In this document: one piece after another, positions 17,294 to 24,573 of the stretch
How positions within the stretch are numbered: position 1 is the first letter of the stretch
How the letters are laid out: each line of letters opens with the position of its first letter
Assembly: GCA_027296055.1 (NCBI GenBank)
Contig: JAPUJT010000022.1
Span: forward strand, 1 to 44,087
Length of the DNA stretch: 44,087 nucleotides
Reading direction: 5' to 3'
From: Planctomycetota bacterium
GTDB lineage: Bacteria > Planctomycetota > JAPUJT01
Translations under genes and position numbers: made by a program
The notes under the pieces: model-generated
The model's database searches: none
The model's input: the letters and a program-made list of their open reading frames with translations, nothing else
What the model was told of the DNA's origin: nothing

Positions 17294-18206
17294 TACGGCG
17301 GGCGGTGAGGAGGAGGATGTCGCCGAGGTTCACCTTGATGGGGAGACCCTCGAGGCCGAGTCGATCGACGAACCAGCGAGAGGCTGACGCCAGGGGGCCG
17401 AACAGGTTCCTCGCCCGATCCAGCATGTAGCCAACCTTGATGATCTTGGGAGGGATCGTGACCCGAAGGACCTCGAAGCCCTCCCGGCGCACCATCGCCG
17501 ACAAACTCCGGGGCGTGAAATAGTGCAGATGCATACGCATGAACCAGGGCCACCGGCCACGGAATACCTTGGCGCCTAACCCCGCCATGTTGACGGTGGA
17601 GAGGCCCACGATCCCTCCGGGACGGAGAAGCCCGGCGATGCGACGAAGGTCAGCTACCGGATCTACCAGGTGCTCCAGGACATCCCACATCGCCACGGCG
17701 TCAAAGGGCTCGCCCTCCATGCGATACTGCTCGAGGGTCCCCGTGAAGACATCCAGTCCGCGGGAGCGGGCCTCCCGCGACGCCCACTCGGATGGCTCGA
17801 TTCCCGTGACGTCCCAGCCTCCCTTGCGAGCCTCATCGAGAAAGAGCCCGACGGCCGACCCGATCTCCAGGAGCCGACCGGGCCTCCCGTGCCTTCCGAT
17901 CTCGCCGAGAGCGTCCCGGAAACTCTCCCGCCTCTCTCCCTCCGAGACGAGGTAGGCCGGGTCTTCCACTTCCCGGTAGAGATCCTCGATGTCCTCGCCG
18001 TCGATGGGCGGCACCGACCGCGCCAGTCCACAGCGGCTGCAGGTATAGATGTCGTCGTGGACGGAAAGATAGGGGCTAGTGCAGGCGACTTCCCCGCGTC
18101 GAATGGCTTCCCCCGCGGGAACATTCGATGGATAGAGGAGCCGGGTCGGCCTTCCACAGAGAAGACAGGCGGGAGCCTTTGGATCGGATGAGGATGGAGA
18201 CCTCAA
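17286..18206 (-). CDS. Class I SAM-dependent methyltransferase with N-terminal zinc-ribbon-like region
   Basis: About 306 residues from a TTG at 18206 (GGAGG upstream); the longer reading to 18323 would cross the promoter of the divergent gene. The N-terminus has CLLCGR and, later, CSRCGLAR, a four-cysteine arrangement like the putative zinc-binding domain of sugar C-methyltransferase-type proteins. The Rossmann motif I is RLLEIGSAVGLFLDEARKG, followed by VTGIEPSEWA (motif II) and FDAVAMWDVLEHLVDP (Methyltransf_11/23 type). The C-terminal region (FMRMHLHYFTPRSLSAM) is typical of enzymes annotated in surface glycan clusters. The last residues (TARRNS) and stop are encoded at the edge of the family A repeat array. 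The substrate is unknown. Confidence 0.82.
   Translation of the reverse strand: MRSPSSSDPKAPACLLCGRPTRLLYPSNVPAGEAIRRGEVACTSPYLSVHDDIYTCSRCGLARSVPPIDGEDIEDLYREVEDPAYLVSEGERRESFRDALGEIGRHGRPGRLLEIGSAVGLFLDEARKGGWDVTGIEPSEWASREARSRGLDVFTGTLEQYRMEGEPFDAVAMWDVLEHLVDPVADLRRIAGLLRPGGIVGLSTVNMAGLGAKVFRGRWPWFMRMHLHYFTPRSLSAMVRREGFEVLRVTIPPKIIKVGYMLDRARNLFGPLASASRWFVDRLGLEGLPIKVNLGDILLLTARRNS
17298..17325. repeat. Right copy of the 28-bp direct repeat bracketing the family A array
   Basis: Matches 17095-17122 at 26 of 28 positions. It encodes GDILLLTAR near the C-terminus of the methyltransferase on the minus strand. Copies flank the array with 175 bases between them. Confidence 0.7.
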
Positions 18207-18273
18207 GCCATTCGTGCCTCCAGGACCGGGAACGCAGGAGTTTACACGACGGCAGGACCGCGGTCGACCGGTG

Positions 18274-18302
18274 TGGACGGTCGTAGGGTGGCCTCTTATA
18301 CT
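18274..18302 (+). promoter_or_regulatory. Candidate promoter for the S9 peptidase gene
   Basis: TGGACG (18274-18279), a 17-base spacer, TATACT (18297-18302). The expected start near 18309 gives a leader of about 30 bases with AGGAG before the ATG. Confidence 0.6.
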
Positions 18303-18338
18303 GCCGGCCGATTGCCACCCCAAATTCAGGAGAATGCC

Positions 18339-20258
18339 ATGATCCGTCGAGCGGTACTTCTGTTTTCCCTGTTCCTCGTGGGCTGCGCCGCGGGACAGAC
18401 GATCAAGTCCGGCCCCCGAATCGCTCCGGTCGCCCTGGAGGAGTACTTCAAGATCCGTCGGGTCCGCGGGGCGTCGTTCTCACACGACGACAAGCTCGTG
18501 GCCTACATGAGCGACCAGGGAGGACGATGGGACGTCTGGGTGCAACCGGTCGGGGGCGGCAAGGCGAGGCAGATCACTCATGTTCAAGGATTCGTCCATT
18601 CTTACGGCTTCTCCCCCACACGAGATGCCCTGCTCTACGAGGCGGACGACGGCGGGAACGAGCTGCCGCACATCTATCTGACAAGCAGCCTCGGGCTGAA
18701 GCCGAAGGACCTGACGCCCCACCTCCCCCCAGGGGCTCGGACGAGCTTCGTGGGCTGGGCCGAGGACGGTGACACCTTCCTCTATCTCTCGAACAAGCGC
18801 GACCTCAAGTATCTCGACCTGTACGAGTATCACCTCTCGACGGGGAGTTCGGAGAGGATCTGGGAGGCCTCGGGCAACCTCGCCCTGGGCCTGGCCAGCC
18901 GCGACCACAAGCGGTTCGTCACCTTCGAGACGAACTCGGACGCCGATACGAGCCTTTTCCTGGTGGAGCGAGGGTCGGAGGAGACCACTCCTCTGACCCC
19001 TCATGAGGGGGAGGCGCGCTACATGCCGGCGTCCTTCTCGTGGGACGGCGGCACACTCTACTACACGAGCAATCAGGATCGCGAGTTTACCGGCCTCTAC
19101 TCGATGGCGCTCGACACACGGGAATCGAAGCCGGTCCTGGTCGCCGACTGGGACGTCACCCGCGGCGGGTTCTCCAATGGCTGGAAGTACTTCTATACGG
19201 TGACGAACAAGGACGGGACCCCGGAGGTCTCCATCAATAACGCCGTGACGGGAAACCGCCTGGTGCTCCCCACTATCGGAGGACCGGGCGCTCTCGTGCC
19301 GATGAGCTTCTCTCGATCCGATCGGTATGTCTGCGCCACCTTGATCACGGATACTTCCCCGGTCGCCCTTTATGTCGTGGATCTCTCGAACGATGGAGTG
19401 TCCAAGCTGACCGAGGTCCTCCCGGAGTCTCTTCGAGGAGAGGAGATGGTCTCGGGCAAGTCGGTCCGCATCACCTCCTTCGACGGGCGAAAGGTCCCCG
19501 CTTTCATCTATAGCCCCAAGGGCAAGGGGCCCTTCCCCGCCGTGATCGATGTCCACGGCGGCCCGACCTCCCAGTCCCGGCGGCGCTTCTCGCCGATGCG
19601 CCAGTATCTCGTTTCCAAGGGATACGTGGTCTGCGTCCCGAACGTCAGAGGCTCGACCGGCTACGGGAAGACTTACACGCGCCTCGACAACATGGATCTC
19701 GGAGGCGGACCCCTGAAGGACGTCGTCTCGTGCAAGAAGTGGCTGGTCAAGAACGCCAACGTCGATGCCGACAAGGTCGTCCTCATGGGCGGCAGCTACG
19801 GTGGATACATGGCCCTGGCCGGTGCGACCTTCACTCCCGGCGAGTTCGCCGCCCAGGTCGACTACTTCGGAGTCTCCGACCTGAAGACCCTGGTGGAGAG
19901 CTTCCCTCCCTACTGGGCTTCGGCCTCGAGCTACATCTACAAGAAGTTCGGCGACCCCACGAACCCCGACCACGCCGAGTACCAGCATGACCGGTCCCCG
20001 ATCCACTTCGTGGATCAGATCGAGACGCCCCTCCTCGTGGTCCAGGGAGCAAACGATGCCAGGGTGCGAAAGGACCAGTCCGATCGCATCGTGGCGAAGC
20101 TCGAGGAGCGAGGCGTCCCCGTCCACTACCTCGTCTTCCCCGACGAAGGCCACGGTTTCTCGAGGAACGAAAACCGTCTCGCCGCCTACGAGGCGACCGA
20201 CCGCTTCCTGGACCGCTACATCTTCCAGGATGCTTCCATTACCGTGGTCGAGAACTAA
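18339..20258 (+). CDS. S9 family (prolyl oligopeptidase-type) serine peptidase lipoprotein
   Basis: 639 residues from the ATG at 18339 (AGGAG 6 bases upstream). The N-terminus MIRRAVLLFSLFLVGCAAGQ is a lipoprotein signal with lipobox LVGC and acylated Cys16. Residues about 35-380 are beta-propeller WD/TolB-like repeats (for example GASFSHDDKLVAYMSD, YSFGFSPTR-like and ASFSWDGGTLYYTSN). The alpha/beta hydrolase domain begins near 400 with VIDVHGGPTSQSRRRF and carries the triad: S486 in GGSYGGYMAL, D573 in QGANDARV and H605 in DEGHGFS. Family members cleave short peptides, often acyl-aminoacyl or dipeptidyl substrates. It is monocistronic, ending at a convergent terminator. Confidence 0.92.
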   Translation: MIRRAVLLFSLFLVGCAAGQTIKSGPRIAPVALEEYFKIRRVRGASFSHDDKLVAYMSDQGGRWDVWVQPVGGGKARQITHVQGFVHSYGFSPTRDALLYEADDGGNELPHIYLTSSLGLKPKDLTPHLPPGARTSFVGWAEDGDTFLYLSNKRDLKYLDLYEYHLSTGSSERIWEASGNLALGLASRDHKRFVTFETNSDADTSLFLVERGSEETTPLTPHEGEARYMPASFSWDGGTLYYTSNQDREFTGLYSMALDTRESKPVLVADWDVTRGGFSNGWKYFYTVTNKDGTPEVSINNAVTGNRLVLPTIGGPGALVPMSFSRSDRYVCATLITDTSPVALYVVDLSNDGVSKLTEVLPESLRGEEMVSGKSVRITSFDGRKVPAFIYSPKGKGPFPAVIDVHGGPTSQSRRRFSPMRQYLVSKGYVVCVPNVRGSTGYGKTYTRLDNMDLGGGPLKDVVSCKKWLVKNANVDADKVVLMGGSYGGYMALAGATFTPGEFAAQVDYFGVSDLKTLVESFPPYWASASSYIYKKFGDPTNPDHAEYQHDRSPIHFVDQIETPLLVVQGANDARVRKDQSDRIVAKLEERGVPVHYLVFPDEGHGFSRNENRLAAYEATDRFLDRYIFQDASITVVEN

Positions 20259-20267
20259 GAGGGGGCG

Positions 20268-20286
20268 CCCCGCTCATTTAGCGGGG
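20268..20286. terminator. Bidirectional terminator between convergent genes
   Basis: CCCCGCT (20268-20274), loop CATTT, AGCGGGG (20280-20286) form a perfect 7-bp stem between the S9 peptidase and the gene on the other strand. The stem overlaps the TAA stop of the minus-strand gene. The T-tract is weak (TTG). Confidence 0.6.
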
Positions 20287-21078
20287 TTGAGGTTCGGGGG
20301 CCTTGCGGGCCTTGGCGAGGCCCTCGCGGGCGTCCTTGATGATCTGCTCGATCTCGGGAGTCTTTGGCTCGGCCTTCTCTCCGGCCGCGATGCATTCCTC
20401 GAAGGCCTCGCGGGCCTTCTCGAGGAAGCCGGAGGCGAGGAAGGACTTGCCGACCTTGCAGTACCCCTCGATCGCCCCGTGGTCGGGGTAGAGGTACTTG
20501 TAGAATCCTGCCAGCCCCCCGTCGTAGACCTTCCCGAGAAGCTCGTCGCCGAAGAGAAAGAGCGACCGGATCAGGACCCGGTCCTCTCCGAAGGCGGGAA
20601 GGATCTGCTCGAGGCGCCCTTTCGCCTTCCCGAAGAGGGAGTGGACGTGGTGGACCTTGTGAGGGAAGAGCTCGTGCACCTCTTCCATGATCGCCGCGTA
20701 CTCCTCCTCCTCCTCCAGGTGGGCGTTCTCGGGGGCGAACGAGTAGACCTTCAGGTGCTCCTCCTTGAGGATCGAGATCTCGTGGAAGACATCGTGGACG
20801 TAGCGGTCGAAGAGGTCCGTCGCGTCGTCCGATCGGAAGAGGTCGTGGGCGATCTCTTTGAGGGGCAAGAGGTGGTCGTCCCGCAGGTCCGAGAGGGTCT
20901 TCATATCGAGTAGAGCCGAGATCCCCTTGGCATCGAGTCGAAGCTCCTTCCGATCGATCCCCCTCTCCTTGGCGTGTTGCAGGACCCCATCCTCGTACGC
21001 CTCGTAGATATCCATGAAAAGGGCGCGGGCGCGGTAGAAGGCATCGATCAGGTCCCAGATCGTCGTCTTTTTTCCCAT
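20278..21078 (-). CDS. Uncharacterised soluble helical protein with C-terminal TPR-like repeat
   Basis: 266 residues; family not recognised. No signal peptide or membrane helix. The protein is predicted almost wholly helical and acidic, with a His-rich stretch HKVHHVHSLF at about residue 140 and an acidic run EEEEEY near 125. The last 70 residues (IEGYCKVGKSFLASGFLEKAREAFEE) look like one or two TPR units. It starts 3 bases after the ribD stop, so it is co-translated with ribD and miaB. A cytoplasmic scaffold or regulator is possible; nothing visible supports an enzyme. Start ATG at 21078 is the first available in the frame. Confidence 0.75.
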   Translation of the reverse strand: MGKKTTIWDLIDAFYRARALFMDIYEAYEDGVLQHAKERGIDRKELRLDAKGISALLDMKTLSDLRDDHLLPLKEIAHDLFRSDDATDLFDRYVHDVFHEISILKEEHLKVYSFAPENAHLEEEEEYAAIMEEVHELFPHKVHHVHSLFGKAKGRLEQILPAFGEDRVLIRSLFLFGDELLGKVYDGGLAGFYKYLYPDHGAIEGYCKVGKSFLASGFLEKAREAFEECIAAGEKAEPKTPEIEQIIKDAREGLAKARKAPEPQPR

Positions 21079-21081
21079 GAC

Positions 21082-22170
21082 TCAGGCCCCCGGACGAACG
21101 ACGACTCCTTCCACCAGGATGTCGTCCTCCACCCGCCGTACCACCATGTCATCCAGGGAAACCGGCTCCCCGGCGACTTCCACACTCCAGCCGGCGACCG
21201 GCCTCCCCTCTCCCCCCAGGATCTTCGGGGCGATGAAGCAGAGGACGCGATCCACCTGCTCTGCGCGGAACAGGCTGCCGAGGAGCGTGGGCCCCGCCTC
21301 CACGAGGAGGTGTGTGGCCCCCTCGACACCGATTCGGGCCAGGAAGCCATCGAGGTCGACACGATCCCCCTGTCCGGGGATGACCCACACCTTGGCACCG
21401 GCGTCTTCGAGCGCCGAGATTCTAGCGTTCGGCGCCCGCTCTGTCACGGCGATGATCACTTCGCCCCCCTCCTTCTCCTGCAGCATTGCGCATCCGGGTG
21501 GCGTACGAGCCTGGGAATCGGCGACGATCCGACGAGCGACTCGCTTGGGCTCCGTGCGGCAGTTCAGCCGGGGGTCGTCCTGCAGGACGGTGCCGACGCC
21601 GACGAGGATCGCATCGACCTCGCCCCTGAGATCGTGGACGATCTTCCGGGAGGCCTCACACGAGATCCACCTCGAGTCACCCGACGGCGTGGACATGCGG
21701 CCGTCCAGCGTCATGGCCCATTTGGCCGTGACGTAGGGAAGCTTCTTCGTCACCCATTTCGTGAAGGGGACGTTCAGCTTCCGGCACTCATCCGGAAGGC
21801 TCCCCTCCACCACCTCGATGCCCCGGGACCGGAGGGCCTCCGCTCCTCCACCCCGGACATCCGGGTTCGGGTCCCTCATACCGAAGACGACCTTCTCGAT
21901 GCCCGCCGCGGGAATAGCTTCGGTGCAAGGCGGGGTCTTCCCCGGGTGATGACACGGCTCCAGGTTCACGTAGAGGGTGTCCGCCTTCCGGTCGCCGAGG
22001 GACCGGATCGCTTCTATCTCCGCGTGAGACTCCCCGAAGGCGCGGTGCCATCCCTCGGCGACGACACGCCGCTCGTGCAGGAGGACGGCGCCAACCAGAG
22101 GATTCGGCTCGACGGAGCCGCGACCCCTCCCCGCCAGGGCCAGAGCGCGACGCATCGGTTGGTCGTCCAT
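21082..22170 (-). CDS. ribD: Bifunctional riboflavin deaminase/reductase
   Basis: 362 residues from the ATG at 22170 (AAGGAT upstream); earlier in-frame codons run into the miaB gene in another frame. Two domains: an N-terminal pyrimidine deaminase (about 1-145) with GESHAEIEAI and EPCHHPGKTPPCTEAI supplying the zinc ligands, and a C-terminal RibD/DHFR-like reductase (about 150-360) with YVTAKWAMTLDGRMSTPSGD and LVGVGTVLQDDPRLNCR. These enzymes carry out steps two and three of riboflavin synthesis after GTP cyclohydrolase II. No other rib gene is nearby. It lies 19 bases after miaB. Confidence 0.95.
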   Translation of the reverse strand: MDDQPMRRALALAGRGRGSVEPNPLVGAVLLHERRVVAEGWHRAFGESHAEIEAIRSLGDRKADTLYVNLEPCHHPGKTPPCTEAIPAAGIEKVVFGMRDPNPDVRGGGAEALRSRGIEVVEGSLPDECRKLNVPFTKWVTKKLPYVTAKWAMTLDGRMSTPSGDSRWISCEASRKIVHDLRGEVDAILVGVGTVLQDDPRLNCRTEPKRVARRIVADSQARTPPGCAMLQEKEGGEVIIAVTERAPNARISALEDAGAKVWVIPGQGDRVDLDGFLARIGVEGATHLLVEAGPTLLGSLFRAEQVDRVLCFIAPKILGGEGRPVAGWSVEVAGEPVSLDDMVVRRVEDDILVEGVVVRPGA

Positions 22171-22189
22171 CGCGATCATCCTTGTCGGG

Positions 22190-23503
22190 TCAGCGTGAGC
22201 AGACTTCTCCCCGCAGAACCCGCGGGGTGCAGTCGGCGACGAGGACGTCCACCAGATCTCCGGGGACGGTCCCGTCAGGGGGGAAGACGGCGAGGTGGTT
22301 CTGCCGGGTGCGTCCCGAGAAGATCTCGGGCACTTTCTTGCTCGGGCCCTCCACCAGGACCTGCTCGGTCTGACCCACCTTCTCCTTGCGCTTGCGAAGG
22401 GTGATCTCGTCCTGGATCTCGAGGAGGATCCGGTTGCGCGACTTCTTCGTGGGAATCGGTACCGGATCGCCGAGGCGAACGGCCGTCGTGCCCGGCCGGA
22501 CGGAATACTTGAAGATATAGGCCTGCAGAAATTCAACCTCTCTCACCATGCGCACCGTCGCCTCGAAGTCCTCATCATCCTCTCCGGGGTAGCCCACGAT
22601 GATGTCCGTCGCCAGCTCGATGGTCGGGACGAGGGCGCGCGCTCGATCGACGAGACGCAAATAGTCATTGGCGGTGTAGTCCCGCCTCATCGACTCGAGG
22701 ATCCGGTCAGAGCCGGACTGGAACGGGAAGTGGAGGTACTCGCAAACCGTGGGTAGTTCTTCCATGGCCCGGAAGAGCTTCTCCGTCATGTCCCACGGGT
22801 TGGATGTGACGAACCGGATGCGCTCCAGCCCCGGGATCGGGTCGAGGGCCGCGAGAAGATCCGCCAGATCGGGCTCGCCCGGAAGGCCCTTGCCGTAAGA
22901 GTTGATGTTCTGGCCGAGAAGCATCACCTCCTTGACGCCTTGATCGATCAGGCCCTTCAATTCGTCGACGACCGCCTGGAGCGGCTTGGAGTTCTCGCGC
23001 CCCCGGGTGCGAGGCACCACGCAGAAGGAGCAGACGTTATCGCAGCCCCGCATCACGGAGACGTAGGCAAGAGGACCGTCCACCCCCGGCCGGGGCATCG
23101 TGTCGAAGACGAAGTCCGCCCGGATGTCAGTCGCCTTTGCCGGCCGGCGGCTCTCCTGGATCTCGCGCACGAGTTCCGGAACCCGATGAAGCTCTCGGGT
23201 ACCGCAGACGAGGTCGACGTGGGGCCAGGCTGAAAGCAGTTTCCCCGACTCCCTCTGCGCCATGCAGCCGAGGATGCCGATCACGAGGTCCGGTCGACTC
23301 TCCTTGAGCCCTCGGATCCGGCCGAGTCTCGACCGGACCTTTTCCTCCGCGCGATCCCGGACGCTGCAGGTGTTGTACAGGATCAGGTCCGCCTCGTCGG
23401 GAGTGGAAACCTTGGTGTATCCGTCGCGCGCGAGCGAACCCTCGACGAGCTGGGAGTCGAGGACATTCATCTGGCACCCGAAGGTCTCGATATAGAGTTT
23501 CAT
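22190..23503 (-). CDS. miaB: tRNA-2-methylthio-N6-dimethylallyladenosine synthase
   Basis: 437 residues from the ATG at 23503 (MKLYIETFGCQMN, the typical MiaB start). A radical-SAM methylthiotransferase that adds the 2-methylthio group to i6A37 in tRNAs reading UNN codons. N-terminal cluster cysteines are in FGCQMNVLDS, NTCSVRDRAEEK and LGCMAQRES. The radical SAM motif is CDNVCSFC followed by VVPRTRGRE. The C-terminal TRAM domain is present (EQVLVEGPSKK and beyond). No ribosome binding site is visible: the upstream bases belong to family B repeats (23514-23592), an arrangement also seen at mtaB. Confidence 0.96.
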   Translation of the reverse strand: MKLYIETFGCQMNVLDSQLVEGSLARDGYTKVSTPDEADLILYNTCSVRDRAEEKVRSRLGRIRGLKESRPDLVIGILGCMAQRESGKLLSAWPHVDLVCGTRELHRVPELVREIQESRRPAKATDIRADFVFDTMPRPGVDGPLAYVSVMRGCDNVCSFCVVPRTRGRENSKPLQAVVDELKGLIDQGVKEVMLLGQNINSYGKGLPGEPDLADLLAALDPIPGLERIRFVTSNPWDMTEKLFRAMEELPTVCEYLHFPFQSGSDRILESMRRDYTANDYLRLVDRARALVPTIELATDIIVGYPGEDDEDFEATVRMVREVEFLQAYIFKYSVRPGTTAVRLGDPVPIPTKKSRNRILLEIQDEITLRKRKEKVGQTEQVLVEGPSKKVPEIFSGRTRQNHLAVFPPDGTVPGDLVDVLVADCTPRVLRGEVCSR

Positions 23504-23513
23504 GACGTAATCC

Positions 23514-23555
23514 GGGGACACACACTTGATCGGCATGAATCAAATGAGTGTCCCC
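23514..23555. repeat. Family B inverted repeat upstream of miaB (first unit)
   Basis: GGGGACACACACTTGAT (23514-23530) faces ATCAAATGAGTGTCCCC (23539-23555) across an 8-base loop. The arms pair at 15 of 17 positions. The unit starts 11 bases upstream of the miaB start codon. Confidence 0.75.
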
Positions 23556-23568
23556 TGAATTGTGACCG

Positions 23569-23592
23569 AATTAAGTGACTGTCCCCTTAATT
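23569..23592. repeat. Family B hairpin repeat upstream of miaB (second unit)
   Basis: AATTAAG-TGACTGTCCC-CTTAATT: perfect 7-bp complementary arms around a 10-base core. The core is the reverse complement of the core at 7091-7099 extended by one base. The arms are unrelated to those at 7086-7104. Confidence 0.75.
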
Positions 23593-23615
23593 AAGTTTCC
23601 TGATTAGTTTCCTGA

Positions 23616-24539
23616 TTAGTAATCATCGTCGGGCTTCTTCTTCTCGTCGTCCTTCTTCTCTTCGGGCTCGTCGTCGTCGTCATCATCCTTATCTTCCCCC
23701 TGGGAGAGAAGCGCGGTGGGAGGTTCGGCGAAGATGTGCTCCAGGCTCGCCGCAGGCAGGACCCTGAGCCCGGTGGCGCGCCCCCCGACGAAGCGGCGGA
23801 CACCTGACATCATGGCGTCCTCCTCGCTGCCCTCTCCCCGCGGCGGACGTCCGACCATTCCTATCACATCGCCCTTCATGTTCATCACGATGCCGCCCTC
23901 GTAGGGACTCAGGTCATCCATGACGCTGTAGGAACTCCTTTCCCCCCCCACGATGGCGTTGATCCGTGTCAGGAGGAATCGCATCGTCTCCGCGTTATCG
24001 TCCGAGAGGGGCGCCACGACGATGACCTGGTCCGCCAGGGATACGTCCTTCTTGCCGGCAAGCTCGACCGGCTTGATCCCGGATGCGTCGTCGAGCTGGA
24101 TGAAGGCCATTCCCCTCCTCGAATCCCTGCCCGTGAGGCGCGCCTTACGCTCGGAGCCATCCGGCATGATCACGATCAGCTCCTTCAATGTCGACCCGCC
24201 GCTGCTTCCGCTGCGGCCACCCTGGCGGCCGAACCAGCCTCGGGTCGGATCGCGGGTGATCTCGGCGGGAACGACGATGAATCCCTTGTCGTTGACGATG
24301 ATCCCCGGCGTGACGCGAGGCCTTCCAATCCTGGCAAGCCAGTTGCCGCCCCGGCCACCCCGCTCTCTGGTGACCTCGGCGAGCCCCGACATGTCACGGG
24401 AGTATCGGACCCCGACGACGGAACCCTCGATCTTTTTCACCGCCTGCTGGATCTTCTTCGCTGTGTCGTCCGCGCGGACGGCCGTCGTGCACATGAGCCC
24501 TACGAGGAGGGACACCCCAACGTTCAACCACTGACCCAT
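23616..24539 (-). CDS. Exported trypsin-fold protein lacking catalytic residues (pseudo-protease) with acidic tail
   Basis: 307 residues. A signal peptide (MGQWLNVGVSLLVGLMCTTAVRA) precedes a domain that follows the order of HtrA/S1C strands. The usual catalytic motifs are changed: the TNxHV position reads IVVPAEIT (no His), the D-I-A-V-L position reads RRGMAFIQLD (no Asp), and GNSGGP reads YEGGIVMN (no Ser). About 30 C-terminal residues are almost all Asp, Glu and Lys. A real HtrA with intact triad is encoded at 30477, so this is a divergent relative and not a sequencing artefact of it. It starts 34 bases after the Ser/Thr kinase gene, with GGGAGGA before the ATG, and probably shares its promoter. 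I infer a binding or sensing role in the envelope. Confidence 0.72.
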   Translation of the reverse strand: MGQWLNVGVSLLVGLMCTTAVRADDTAKKIQQAVKKIEGSVVGVRYSRDMSGLAEVTRERGGRGGNWLARIGRPRVTPGIIVNDKGFIVVPAEITRDPTRGWFGRQGGRSGSSGGSTLKELIVIMPDGSERKARLTGRDSRRGMAFIQLDDASGIKPVELAGKKDVSLADQVIVVAPLSDDNAETMRFLLTRINAIVGGERSSYSVMDDLSPYEGGIVMNMKGDVIGMVGRPPRGEGSEEDAMMSGVRRFVGGRATGLRVLPAASLEHIFAEPPTALLSQGEDKDDDDDDEPEEKKDDEKKKPDDDY

Positions 24540-24573
24540 CGCTTCCTCCCTTTCTCTTTCGCCCGGCCGCCTC

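Noticed and set aside
17102..17308. Short reading frame through the family A array with repeated FMTRT peptides (also seen at about 40190-40356)
   Set aside because: The 27-base period is a multiple of three, so any frame through the arrays stays periodic and open. The frames have no ribosome binding site or independent start, and the copies conserve DNA palindromes better than the peptide.
23496..23508. GAGTTTCATGACG at the miaB start as a family A repeat
   Set aside because: The 13-base match is explained by codons for the MKL start and the following sequence departs from the core; no complementary arm follows.
23616..24539. Active HtrA protease
   Set aside because: Each of the three catalytic motif positions lacks the required residue.
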